Shown here: positions 10,265 through 16,991 of the stretch, piece by piece
How positions within the stretch are numbered: the first letter of the stretch is position 1
Layout: each line of letters opens with the position of its first letter
NCBI RefSeq assembly: GCF_019049625.1
Contig: NZ_JAFMOY010000110.1
Span: 1 to 64,000, forward strand
Length of the DNA: 64,000 bases
Reading direction: 5' to 3'
From: Rahnella ecdela
Lineage (GTDB): Bacteria; Pseudomonadota; Gammaproteobacteria; Enterobacterales; Enterobacteriaceae
The notes under the pieces: model-generated
What the model was told of the DNA's origin: nothing
Database searches by the model: none
Seen by the model: only the letters and a program-made list of their open reading frames with translations
Translations under genes and position numbers: made by a program

Positions 10265-10855
10265 TTAAAGGTTACGATCCAGAGTAATAAATACCTGCCC
10301 CAGAGCAGTCACTTCATCCACGCCACATTCGAAATGACTTTCCTGACGCGTCACGCTCAGACGATTACCGGGAATACGAGCCACATCATATACATCCAGA
10401 TCACCATCGATATCCAGCAACCAGCGGCCATTGCCCGGATGTGTGCTGCCCAGATCGATAATCCACGAATGATGGCCTTTCACGACATAAGCAGGCTGAC
10501 CCAATGAATCGTCCAGCAACGAAGGATCGGCAGACCAGACACCTTCTTCTTCCAGCGCCCCGCCGCGCAATCTCAACTTTTTAAGTTGACGGATGTCACC
10601 AGACGCAGCCGCGCCTGAAAGCGCCGAATCCTGCATGTTACCCTTGCCTGTCGCCAGCCAGCGTAATGAAACGCCAGTATCCAGCGCACAGGCTACGACC
10701 ACATCTCCGGGGAAATAATCTCTTCTTACCCAGGTGCTTATCGTTCCAGATGACAAACCGTACAGATCCCCCAGTTCCTTCTGCATGCTAAAGCCGTAAG
10801 CCTGAAGCATACGCGTCAGAACGGCTTTTCCACCTTCAAGTTCATCTAATTGCAT
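10265..10855 (-). CDS. cI: Phage 186-type CI repressor
   Basis: A 196-residue repressor. The N-terminal region (about 10-65) is a helix-turn-helix of the Phage_CI_repr type, with KAVLTRMLQAYGF, LGDLYGLSSGTISTWVRRDYFP and DTGVSLRWLATGKG closely resembling 186 CI. The C-terminal part would be the multimerisation domain. The start MQLDELEG is chosen because it matches the short 186 CI N-terminus; the frame is open 33 codons further upstream, but that would run across the promoter/operator. It faces the rightward early promoter. 186 CI is not RecA-cleaved but is inactivated by a LexA-controlled antirepressor, which is relevant to the small gene at 13619. Confidence 0.9.
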   Translation of the reverse strand: MQLDELEGGKAVLTRMLQAYGFSMQKELGDLYGLSSGTISTWVRRDYFPGDVVVACALDTGVSLRWLATGKGNMQDSALSGAAASGDIRQLKKLRLRGGALEEEGVWSADPSLLDDSLGQPAYVVKGHHSWIIDLGSTHPGNGRWLLDIDGDLDVYDVARIPGNRLSVTRQESHFECGVDEVTALGQVFITLDRNL

Positions 10856-10888
10856 CTGGCGAAAACCCCTGAATCTGTAAATATCATC

Positions 10889-10917
10889 TTGACAACTCGC
10901 AAATGCGAGTTTAGATT
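10889..10917 (+). promoter_or_regulatory. Rightward early promoter with CI operator in the spacer
   Basis: TTGACA (10889-10894), a 17-base spacer and TAGATT (10912-10917). The palindrome AACTCGCAAATGCGAGTT (10894-10911, two perfect 8-bp arms) fills the spacer exactly, so a bound repressor would exclude RNA polymerase. It lies 34 bases upstream of the cI start and 70 upstream of the first rightward gene. Confidence 0.8.
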
Positions 10918-10987
10918 GATTATGTAATGTACCGACAGACGCACATGATACCAAATTTACGCCGCCGTGGAGAAATAAGGAGACGCG

Positions 10988-11263
10988 ATGTTTTTAGGAA
11001 CAGAGCAGCAGCGCCAGACCGGTCTGCGCCATATCGCTCATATGAAAGAAACCTATTTCGCTCAGAGTAAGGATCCGGTTGCGATTATTTATGATCAGGC
11101 CAGTGAAAAATGGAAACTCACCTTATGTTTTCACGCCGGTCTTAAACGCCATCACACCTTACTGACTTATTCACAGTTAAATGATGAGGAACAGATGAAA
11201 ATAACGCAGGCTTTATTATCACTTCGCCATTTCACGGCGATATTTAAAGGAGAACTTTACTGA
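10988..11263 (+). CDS. Hypothetical phage early protein (91 aa)
   Basis: First gene after the putative CI-controlled promoter. Its ATG follows AAGGAGACGCG. The 91-residue product is basic, with KETYFAQSKDPVAIIYDQ and FHAGLKRHHTLLTYSQL. It has no membrane segment and I see no helix-turn-helix, so it is not an obvious Cox/Apl protein, although that is what normally occupies this position in P2 and 186. I do not recognise the family; it may belong to the small uncharacterised proteins of P2-like enterophages. Stop and next ATG overlap by one base. Confidence 0.7.
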   Translation: MFLGTEQQRQTGLRHIAHMKETYFAQSKDPVAIIYDQASEKWKLTLCFHAGLKRHHTLLTYSQLNDEEQMKITQALLSLRHFTAIFKGELY

Positions 11264-11484
11264 TGGCAGACTGGATAGATGAATCGCAGGAGTATCAGTT
11301 AAAAATTCTCGAAGCACAGATTACGCAGGCAATCCGTTCGCAGACAGCACCGTCAGCCCTCTTCTGCGTTGATTGTGATACTCCCATTGCGGAACTACGC
11401 AGGAAAATCATTCACGGTGTACAACGATGTATTGAGTGCCAGGAAATAGAGGAAATTAAAAGAAAGAATTACCGGCCCGTATAA
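11263..11484 (+). CDS. TraR/DksA-type zinc-finger protein
   Basis: A 73-residue protein with a Cys4 zinc finger, Cys35-X2-Cys38 and Cys56-X2-Cys59 (CVDC, CIEC), preceded by a short helical N-terminal segment. This is the size and layout of TraR and P2-family DksA-like proteins. TraR binds the RNA polymerase secondary channel and mimics DksA plus ppGpp; a similar role here would alter host transcription after induction, which is inference. It is coupled to the preceding gene and followed by gene A, as in P2-like phages. Confidence 0.85.
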   Translation: MADWIDESQEYQLKILEAQITQAIRSQTAPSALFCVDCDTPIAELRRKIIHGVQRCIECQEIEEIKRKNYRPV

Positions 11485-11577
11485 CCCACCCCATTAACAT
11501 CGCTAAAATTTACCGCCACGCTGGAAATAACATTATTTCCGGAAGGATTTTTATATTCTTATTTTCGGAGAACGTTT

Positions 11578-13482
11578 ATGTCAGAGAATATATTCACCCG
11601 AAATTCTCCTTCGACGTTGCCGGGTTTAAACCAGACATCCGGACAAACTTTCGCTGGCAAATGGTGGTGGAATGCTCCGCGTCCGGCGCTGAGCAGCCCG
11701 CTGGAAAAACCGCTTACCCATGATTTCTGTCAGCGCCAGCAAACCGCCCTTTCCCGGCTGACGAAGCTGCCCCGTTGCCTGCGCACGCCGTTACACCAGC
11801 GGTATAAGTATTTGCTGGAAACAAAGGGAGTTCGCGCGGCGGTTAATTTCCTGATGACGGTTTTTACGCAACGATTGTGGCCGCGTATTCAGCAAGTGAA
11901 TGTACGGAATACTTTGAATCATCAGATCTCGCAAAAGCTACTCATGGAAGAAGAAACGTTTAACCGGCTGCCTGATCTTAATGATGACAGTCTGAGAAGG
12001 CTGGCTAACAAGCTGGCTGTGCATATGCAAGATGTGTATGAATTTCACTGCGAATGCTGGTTGCAAAACCGGCCTGACCAACCCGACGTATTGTTGCAGG
12101 ACAGCACGCAGCGCGAAATTTACGGACATATAGCAGCAATGGCCCTGGCGTGCCGCGTACAGCCGCTTTATTGGCAAGCGTGGAAAAAAGGCCGCCTGAC
12201 CGCGCATTCAGCTGTCGCCAGTATTTCCCGTCTGGTCAGCGGCGACTGGTGGGAAAAACAATTGCGTTCAAAGCAGCGTTTGTGGCGCGAAGCCCTGATG
12301 ATAGCCTGCGGCTATGTCAGCCGCGCCACGTCGCCGTACGCCAGTAAAAACGCCATCCGTGATGTAGTGTCACGCCGCCTATCCGCCGTTAATTACCTGA
12401 AACAATGTCAGCTCGAAAATGTCGAATCGGGTGAAACGCTGAGCCTGCTGGATACCGTATTAGCCAGCATTTCTAACCCTAAACTTCGCCGCATGGAGCT
12501 GATGACGCTGATCGCCGGTGTCGAAGATGTCGCTGACCAGCAACGCGATTGCGGGTTGTTTATCACCCTGACCACGCCGTCTAAATATCACCCGATGAAA
12601 ACCACCGGCGCCGGATCCTCACCCGTTTTTAATCAGAAATGGGTGAGGCACGCTTTTACTCCCAAGGATGCCCAGCGTTATCTCGTCGCCGTCTGGGCAA
12701 GAATCCGCACCACTTTTAAAGACCGGAACCTGAAAGTGTATGGCGTGCGCGTCGTCGAACCGCATCATGACGGTACACCGCACTGGCATATGATGTTGTT
12801 TACGCCACCGGAACAGCAGCAGAAAGTGACCGAGGTTATGCGCCGTTACGCGCTGGAAGAAGACCCCGATGAACCGGGCGCTGAGGCATCACGTTTCAAT
12901 TGCAAGCCGCTCAACCGTGGCGGCGCAGCCGGATATATCGCGAAATACGTCGCCAAGAATATTGATGGTTACGCTCTGGATGGCGAAACGGATTTTGACT
13001 CCGGACGCTTACTGACAGATGTCGCCACGGCCGTGACTTCCTGGGCATCGACGTGGCGGATCCCGCAATTTCACGCAATTGGCATCCCCTCGGTAGGTGC
13101 CTGGCGGGAATGCAGACGGATCAGGCATCAGAACCTGAGCCACCGTTTTGATTCAAAGGTGGAGGACGTCCGCAGCGCCGCCGACCAGGGGGATTTTGCC
13201 GGGTATATTCAGGCACAGGGCGGTATACATATTCCGCGAAAAGAGCAAAGGGTTCGCGTTGCGCGCCAGCTCAGTGGAGAAACTAATACCTACGGCGAGC
13301 CCCGTAACAAAGTGGTCGGCATTTACGCCCCCCACCTTGGTGCTTCGCTTATTTTTCTGACACACACCGAACAGTGGCGGATTGTCCGTCACCGGCCTTC
13401 TTCAGCAGAAATACCGGTGATTCACCTGCCTTGGAGTTCTGTCAATAACTGTGGATCGCCTCCCGTCGCAGATAACCCTTAA
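11578..13482 (+). CDS. A: P2 gpA-like rolling-circle replication endonuclease
   Basis: P2 gpA nicks the phage origin and starts rolling-circle replication with host Rep. This 634-residue protein has the HUH motif HWHMM (His402, His404) and the two active-site tyrosines in GYIAKYVAKN (Tyr453, Tyr457), spaced as in P2 gpA. It is shorter than P2 gpA (761 residues), mostly by a different C-terminus. All catalytic residues are present, so it looks functional even though the element has nothing to package. In P2 the origin lies inside gene A; an origin here is possible but not located. GGAG precedes the ATG. Confidence 0.93.
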   Translation: MSENIFTRNSPSTLPGLNQTSGQTFAGKWWWNAPRPALSSPLEKPLTHDFCQRQQTALSRLTKLPRCLRTPLHQRYKYLLETKGVRAAVNFLMTVFTQRLWPRIQQVNVRNTLNHQISQKLLMEEETFNRLPDLNDDSLRRLANKLAVHMQDVYEFHCECWLQNRPDQPDVLLQDSTQREIYGHIAAMALACRVQPLYWQAWKKGRLTAHSAVASISRLVSGDWWEKQLRSKQRLWREALMIACGYVSRATSPYASKNAIRDVVSRRLSAVNYLKQCQLENVESGETLSLLDTVLASISNPKLRRMELMTLIAGVEDVADQQRDCGLFITLTTPSKYHPMKTTGAGSSPVFNQKWVRHAFTPKDAQRYLVAVWARIRTTFKDRNLKVYGVRVVEPHHDGTPHWHMMLFTPPEQQQKVTEVMRRYALEEDPDEPGAEASRFNCKPLNRGGAAGYIAKYVAKNIDGYALDGETDFDSGRLLTDVATAVTSWASTWRIPQFHAIGIPSVGAWRECRRIRHQNLSHRFDSKVEDVRSAADQGDFAGYIQAQGGIHIPRKEQRVRVARQLSGETNTYGEPRNKVVGIYAPHLGASLIFLTHTEQWRIVRHRPSSAEIPVIHLPWSSVNNCGSPPVADNP

Positions 13483-13556
13483 TCACCACAAAAAAAGTGC
13501 CAATAAAAATTCAGCCTTAAATTCAAGGAATTATATTTTTTAAAATGCCCTGAGTG

Positions 13557-13601
13557 TTGACGTATTAGATCAATTAAAGAATACTGTATATAAACACAGT
13601 A
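13557..13601 (+). promoter_or_regulatory. SOS promoter with LexA box upstream of the 64-codon gene
   Basis: TACTGTATATAAACACAGTA (13582-13601) contains CTGT-N8-ACAG and differs from the E. coli consensus TACTGTATATATATACAGTA at only two positions. TTGACG (13557-13562) and AATACT (13580-13585) spaced by 17 bases form a promoter whose -10 and start point lie under the box, so LexA would block it. The ribosome site GAGGGGAGA and the ATG of the next gene follow within 20 bases. Confidence 0.9.
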
Positions 13602-13618
13602 TCTGGCGAGGGGAGAAA

Positions 13619-13813
13619 ATGGAAAACCTGACTAAACAACAGCTAACGCTGTCCAGGATACAATTGATCGCAGACATATCACAGACGGCACAATGCAATC
13701 CAAAAGAATTTCTGGTCGTCATGTCGCTGATCTCAGAGCTGGCCAGCCGGGCGCTGACTGACGAAAATCAGGCCACGGTCTGCTACCACGGGGGGACCGA
13801 CGACGCTCACTGA
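13619..13813 (+). CDS. LexA-controlled small protein, candidate antirepressor (64 aa)
   Basis: The 64-residue product starts after GAGGGGAGAAA and is directly downstream of a near-consensus LexA box. It is predicted helical (LTLSRIQLIADI, KEFLVVMSLISELASRAL) with no signal peptide or membrane span. I recognise no family. Phage 186 uses the SOS-controlled Tum (146 residues), and Gifsy-type prophages use small SOS-controlled antirepressors, to inactivate non-cleavable repressors. By regulation and context this gene is the best candidate for that job against the CI of this element; sequence similarity to Tum is not apparent. It could alternatively be a DinI-like modulator. Confidence 0.75.
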   Translation: MENLTKQQLTLSRIQLIADISQTAQCNPKEFLVVMSLISELASRALTDENQATVCYHGGTDDAH

Positions 13814-13920
13814 TTGCCAGATCCTGCGGCGGAAGTAGTCAACTTTGCTGGCGCTTGCCCGACCGGTTTTCCTCCGGACTAAGCGCCCCGCCATCTCCCT
13901 GTCTTATTTGTCCGCTTCTC

Positions 13921-13981
13921 TGTTGTGCCAGTCGTTTCACATCCCTTCCAGATTGCTGCCCCGCGCCCGATTGCGCAGACT
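13921..13981 (+). promoter_or_regulatory. Late promoter 1 (Ogr box) for X-lysis-R operon
   Basis: TGTTGTGCCA begins at 13921 and contains a full TGT-N12-ACA element (13924-13941), the P2 Ogr/Delta recognition pattern normally centred near -55. A CAGACT at 13976-13981, 55 bases from the first base, would be the -10, giving a start near 13988 and a leader of about 37 bases before gene X. The rest of the 210-base gap after the SOS gene holds nothing recognisable and marks where P2 has capsid genes. Confidence 0.75.
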
Positions 13982-14024
13982 TAACTCACCGACTGACTCC
14001 CTCACTCACTCGCGGAGAAAACCC

Positions 14025-14228
14025 ATGAAAGTCTATGCGCAACAGGGCGATACCCTCGACTCCCTCTGCTGGCGTTATTACAACCGTACCGCCGCGGTGG
14101 TCGAAAAAGTCTACGCCGCCAATAAAGGCATCGCTGATTTAGGCCCGTTATTGCCTCATGGCACAGCCATCGAACTGCCTGACATTCCAGAACAACCGGT
14201 TCAGGAAACGATCAAATTATGGGACTGA
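14025..14228 (+). CDS. X: Tail protein X (gpX, LysM-like)
   Basis: A 67-residue protein of the P2 gpX family (MKVYAQQGDTLDSLCWRYYNRT), a small LysM-type protein needed for tail assembly. The ATG at 14025 after CGGAGAAAAC is chosen because the 60 codons upstream in the same frame cover the promoter. In P2, X follows the capsid genes; here it is the first gene of the late operon. Its end overlaps the holin start. Confidence 0.92.
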   Translation: MKVYAQQGDTLDSLCWRYYNRTAAVVEKVYAANKGIADLGPLLPHGTAIELPDIPEQPVQETIKLWD

Positions 14229-14440
14229 ATACTGAGCGCATCAGTTCAGGCTGTGCCTATTTTATTGCCACCTCGCTGACCTGGCTCGCCAGCCTGACAT
14301 CGCAGGATGTCGCTTTTCTGGTCGGCTCATGCGTCGGTGTCGGAACGTTTCTGATCAACTGGTATTACCGGCGCAAAAGCTACCAGTTGCTGGCACGCAG
14401 CGGCCTGAGCAAAGACACCTATGAAAACCTCAACTCTTAA
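14219..14440 (+). CDS. Holin (HP1-family, class II)
   Basis: A 73-residue protein with two hydrophobic segments (about 12-27 and 31-48) and a basic tail NWYYRRKSYQLL, the layout of HP1-type holins. It would form inner-membrane holes or collapse the membrane potential to activate the lysozyme. It takes the position of P2 gene Y but is a different type. The ATG overlaps the end of X and its last codons overlap the lysozyme start, as in compact lysis cassettes. Confidence 0.8.
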   Translation: MGLNTERISSGCAYFIATSLTWLASLTSQDVAFLVGSCVGVGTFLINWYYRRKSYQLLARSGLSKDTYENLNS

Positions 14441-14930
14441 ACGCTGTCGCGCCGCCGTCGTTTTGGGGCTGATGGCGGCATTGCCGGGTTACCTGTCGTT
14501 GCAGGTTTCGGAAGAAGGATTACGGCTGATCACTGATTTTGAAGGCTGTCAGTTGCAACCCTACCAGTGCAGCGCCGGTGTGTGGACCAGCGGTATCGGC
14601 CACACGGCTGGCGTTAAACCGGCGCAAACCATTTCCGAACATCAGGCCGCTGAAAACCTGCTGGCAGATATTCAGCAGACAGAGCGCACCGTAAAAAAAT
14701 GTATGCGGATGACGATGCCGCAACCGGTTTTTGATGCCGTCGTGTCGTTCAGTTTTAACGTCGGTACCGGTGCCGCCTGTCAATCCACGCTGGCGTTTTT
14801 TATCAATCACCAACAATGGCAACAAGCCTGCGACCAGTTGCCGCGCTGGGTTTTCGTTAATGGTGTACGTAACCGCGGACTGGAACGCAGGAGAAACGCT
14901 GAACGTATCGTCTGTCTGAAAGGGGTCTGA
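14421..14930 (+). CDS. K: SAR endolysin (GH24 lysozyme)
   Basis: A 169-residue muramidase. It has an N-terminal weakly hydrophobic segment (about 11-29) of signal-anchor-release type, then the GH24 catalytic pattern Glu41-X8-Cys50-X5-Thr56. Cys in place of Asp in the triad, together with Cys43 and Cys9 in the membrane segment, matches phage P1 Lyz, where the catalytic Cys is caged by a disulfide until the segment leaves the membrane. P2 gene K encodes a related endolysin. Overlaps the holin gene by 20 bases and abuts lysB. Confidence 0.93.
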   Translation: MKTSTLKRCRAAVVLGLMAALPGYLSLQVSEEGLRLITDFEGCQLQPYQCSAGVWTSGIGHTAGVKPAQTISEHQAAENLLADIQQTERTVKKCMRMTMPQPVFDAVVSFSFNVGTGAACQSTLAFFINHQQWQQACDQLPRWVFVNGVRNRGLERRRNAERIVCLKGV

Positions 14931-15359
14931 ATGCGCCTGTTACCAGTACTTCTCGCCGGGATGGTTTTACTGATCGCCATCCTGTTGCTTTCTAACCGCT
15001 CATTGCAGCATGACTTCAACATTGTCGGGCTGCAACGCGACGCCCTGACGGTTCAGCTGCAACAACGGGAACAGCTGATTACTGCCCTGAATCTGCAAAT
15101 GCGCCAGCGCGAGCAGGCTGAACTGGCGTTACGCGAAGACCTGAGTACCGCCAACCAGGTGATGCAAAACCGTGAAAAGCAAAGGCAGAGGAGCCTCCAT
15201 GAAAATCTGCAAACCCGTCAGTGGGCTGATTCCGGGCTGCCTGATGATATTAGCCGGCTGCACCAGCGCCCCGCCTTCAGCTCCGCCAGCGATTATTTAC
15301 ATTGGCTGTCCACCGGTCAGCTCATGCCCGATACCCGCCAGCAAACCGGCCACGAATGA
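14931..15359 (+). CDS. lysB: i-spanin / LysB (Rz-like)
   Basis: A 142-residue protein with one N-terminal membrane span (about 4-21) and a long glutamine-rich coiled coil (about 35-95), the layout of inner-membrane spanin subunits. It pairs with the lipoprotein encoded inside its own 3' end to fuse inner and outer membranes in the last step of lysis. The ATG directly follows the lysozyme stop. Confidence 0.85.
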   Translation: MRLLPVLLAGMVLLIAILLLSNRSLQHDFNIVGLQRDALTVQLQQREQLITALNLQMRQREQAELALREDLSTANQVMQNREKQRQRSLHENLQTRQWADSGLPDDISRLHQRPAFSSASDYLHWLSTGQLMPDTRQQTGHE

Positions 15360-15489
15360 AGATCTGAGTGCCGACATCCTCCAGCTGGAATCAGCGCTGA
15401 TGGAGTGCGGCTTACAAATTGAAGCCATTAAAAAGTGTCAGGAGGCACAACATGCAAAAACCCATTCAGCTGCAACAAAGGCTCATTGA
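15199..15489 (+). CDS. lysC: o-spanin lipoprotein / LysC (Rz1-like)
   Basis: A 96-residue lipoprotein encoded in the +1 frame within the 3' half of lysB and running 130 bases past it. The signal ends in a lipobox LAGC (Cys21), followed by a proline-rich stretch typical of Rz1 proteins. The ATG at 15199 follows GAGGAGCC. An earlier ATG nine codons upstream is less likely because it spoils the signal peptide. The nested Rz/Rz1 arrangement is characteristic of phage spanins. Confidence 0.85.
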   Translation: MKICKPVSGLIPGCLMILAGCTSAPPSAPPAIIYIGCPPVSSCPIPASKPATNEDLSADILQLESALMECGLQIEAIKKCQEAQHAKTHSAATKAH

Positions 15490-15916
15490 ACAGGTGCCGC
15501 TGCTCTCAGCCTCGCCGGACAAACTGGTGAACGCCACCGGCGCAGGCCAGATAGTCGCGACATCTGCCGCTTCACTTTCGTTTGAATATCGTTATCCGCT
15601 GACGCTGACCGTCAGTGATGACGCAGTTCTCAGCGAAGCCCTGGTCGATCAAGTGGTGGTCGTTATTCTCGACTGGTTGCAAGTTAATCAGCCTGAAATT
15701 TCCGGCAACGCTGCAAACCGGCTCACTGACTTCACCTTTACGCAGCAGGAGAAAACTCTGGTGCTGACGCTACAGCTGACCGAGCGCGTCCGGGTTTCCT
15801 ATGAAGAAGATGTGCGCACCATCATTCATCTGCCTGAACCACCAATGCCGGAGAACGCGTCGTTGCCACGCCAGGTTTATCTCAACGGAGAACTGATCAG
15901 CAGCTGGACGGTATAA
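15452..15916 (+). CDS. R: Tail completion protein R (gpR)
   Basis: A 154-residue protein of the P2 gpR family (P2 155). The ATG at 15452 follows CAGGAGG and overlaps the end of lysC; MQKPIQLQQRLIEQVP is a plausible N-terminus, while upstream codons overlap lysC and lack homology. In P2, R is followed by S; here the next 80 bases contain no S gene but a candidate late promoter. Keeping R without S is unusual. Confidence 0.85.
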   Translation: MQKPIQLQQRLIEQVPLLSASPDKLVNATGAGQIVATSAASLSFEYRYPLTLTVSDDAVLSEALVDQVVVVILDWLQVNQPEISGNAANRLTDFTFTQQEKTLVLTLQLTERVRVSYEEDVRTIIHLPEPPMPENASLPRQVYLNGELISSWTV

Positions 15917-15928
15917 CCCGGTGAACCT

Positions 15929-15990
15929 TGTTGTGTCAGCCGCGGCCGAACGGTCACCGGTTGTCGCTCAACCCTCTGAAACGGCATCCT
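15929..15990 (+). promoter_or_regulatory. Late promoter 2 (degenerate Ogr box) for V-W-J-I-fibre
   Basis: TGTTGTGTCA at 15929 repeats the half-site of the other two late promoters with one change; the far ACA half is not conserved. CATCCT at 15985-15990 lies 56 bases from the first base, as in promoters 1 and 3. P2 has its PV promoter in this position. The predicted start (near 15997) falls at the V start codon. Confidence 0.6.
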
Positions 15991-15997
15991 TTATCCC

Positions 15998-16639
15998 ATG
16001 AATACGACTCTTCAACTCAACGACATAATGCGGCTGATTGGCAATCTGGTGCGCATCGGCAAGGTCTCAGAACTGGATCTGGCCAACGCCCGTTGCCGTG
16101 TCGCGACGGGCAATAATGTGACGGCCTGGCTGCCGTGGATGACACATCGCGCCGGGCGAGCACGCAGCTGGTGGGCGCCTTCCGTCGGCGAGCAGGTTTT
16201 GCTGCTCTCGATGGGTGGCGAGCTGAACACCGCTTTCGTATTACCGGCTGTATTCTCCGATGCCTCACCCGCGCCATCAGATTCGCCAGACGCCGTTCAC
16301 ATGGCTTTCCCGGACGGCGCCGTTTTTGAATATGAACCGGCACAAAGCGCCCTGAAAGTGACAGGCATAAAAACCGCCGTGATTAACGCCTCGCAGAAGG
16401 TAGAGGTCACGGCACCCGAAATCCGCTGTACCGCCAGCACACGCATTACGCTGGATACGCCGGAAGTGGTTTGCACCAGCAAACTGACCACCGGCTCCCT
16501 TGAAGTTAAACAAGGCGGCACACTGACCGGCAACTTAACCCACAGCGGCGGTAGCCTGACATCCAACGGCATCGTTGTGCACACCCACCGACACAGCGGT
16601 GTTCAGACCGGCGGTGGTCAGACAGGAGGCCCGCAATGA
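15998..16639 (+). CDS. V: Baseplate spike protein V (gpV)
   Basis: A 213-residue homologue of P2 gpV (211), the trimeric membrane-piercing spike at the tail tip. The N-terminal OB-like domain contains THRAGRARSWWAPSVGEQVL. The C-terminal beta-helix carries THSGGSLTSNGIVVHTHRHSG (21 residues here broken as THSGGSLTSNG and IVVHTHRHSG), whose His-X-His motif binds iron at the spike apex. There is no good Shine-Dalgarno before the ATG. Stop overlaps the W start. Confidence 0.95.
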   Translation: MNTTLQLNDIMRLIGNLVRIGKVSELDLANARCRVATGNNVTAWLPWMTHRAGRARSWWAPSVGEQVLLLSMGGELNTAFVLPAVFSDASPAPSDSPDAVHMAFPDGAVFEYEPAQSALKVTGIKTAVINASQKVEVTAPEIRCTASTRITLDTPEVVCTSKLTTGSLEVKQGGTLTGNLTHSGGSLTSNGIVVHTHRHSGVQTGGGQTGGPQ

Positions 16640-16986
16640 GTAATCCGAAATACCTGGGGATGGACAGAAGTAACGGAATGGCCATCGAAGATCTCGACCA
16701 TATCCGCCAGTCCGTCAGCGACATTTTAAATACGCCGGTGGGTTCCAGAGTAATGCGCCGCAATTACGGCTCGCTGCTTTCTGAGCTGATTGACCAGCCG
16801 CAAAACGGCGCCCTGCGGTTACAGATGATGGCCGTGTGTTACACCGCCCTGTTGCAGTGGGAACCGCGCGTTTCGCTGACCTCTATCACTTTCGACACTG
16901 GTTACGACGGCAAGATGGTGATTGAACTGACCGGAAGCCGTAACGATACGGCGACGGATTTTTCCCTGAATATTCCTGTGAGCTGA
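16636..16986 (+). CDS. W: Baseplate wedge protein W (gpW, gp25-like)
   Basis: A 116-residue member of the gpW/gp25 family: the baseplate wedge protein that starts sheath polymerisation. The segment SVSDILNTPVGSRVMRRNYGS is the family hallmark (quoted here as its start SVSDILNTPVGSR and end VMRRNYGS). ATGA overlap with V indicates coupled translation. Length matches P2 gpW (115). Confidence 0.95.
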   Translation: MSNPKYLGMDRSNGMAIEDLDHIRQSVSDILNTPVGSRVMRRNYGSLLSELIDQPQNGALRLQMMAVCYTALLQWEPRVSLTSITFDTGYDGKMVIELTGSRNDTATDFSLNIPVS

Positions 16987-16991
16987 CACTT

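Noticed and set aside
10142-10507. Plus-strand 121-codon frame across the aroF-cI gap
   Set aside because: Mostly antisense to cI, no ribosome site, no recognisable product.
10855-10954. Longer N-terminus for the CI repressor
   Set aside because: It would run through the promoter and operator, and known 186-type CI proteins start at the equivalent of MQLDE.
10856-10990. LexA box near cI
   Set aside because: No CTGT-N8-ACAG pattern in this region; the only good box in the element is at 13582.
13814-13920. Remnant of capsid genes between the SOS gene and promoter 1
   Set aside because: No stretch resembles P2 O, N, M or L proteins in any frame; nothing supports it beyond position.
15917-15997. 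Possible tail completion gene S between R and V
   Set aside because: Only 80 bases are available and they hold a promoter-like sequence; no frame resembles gpS.
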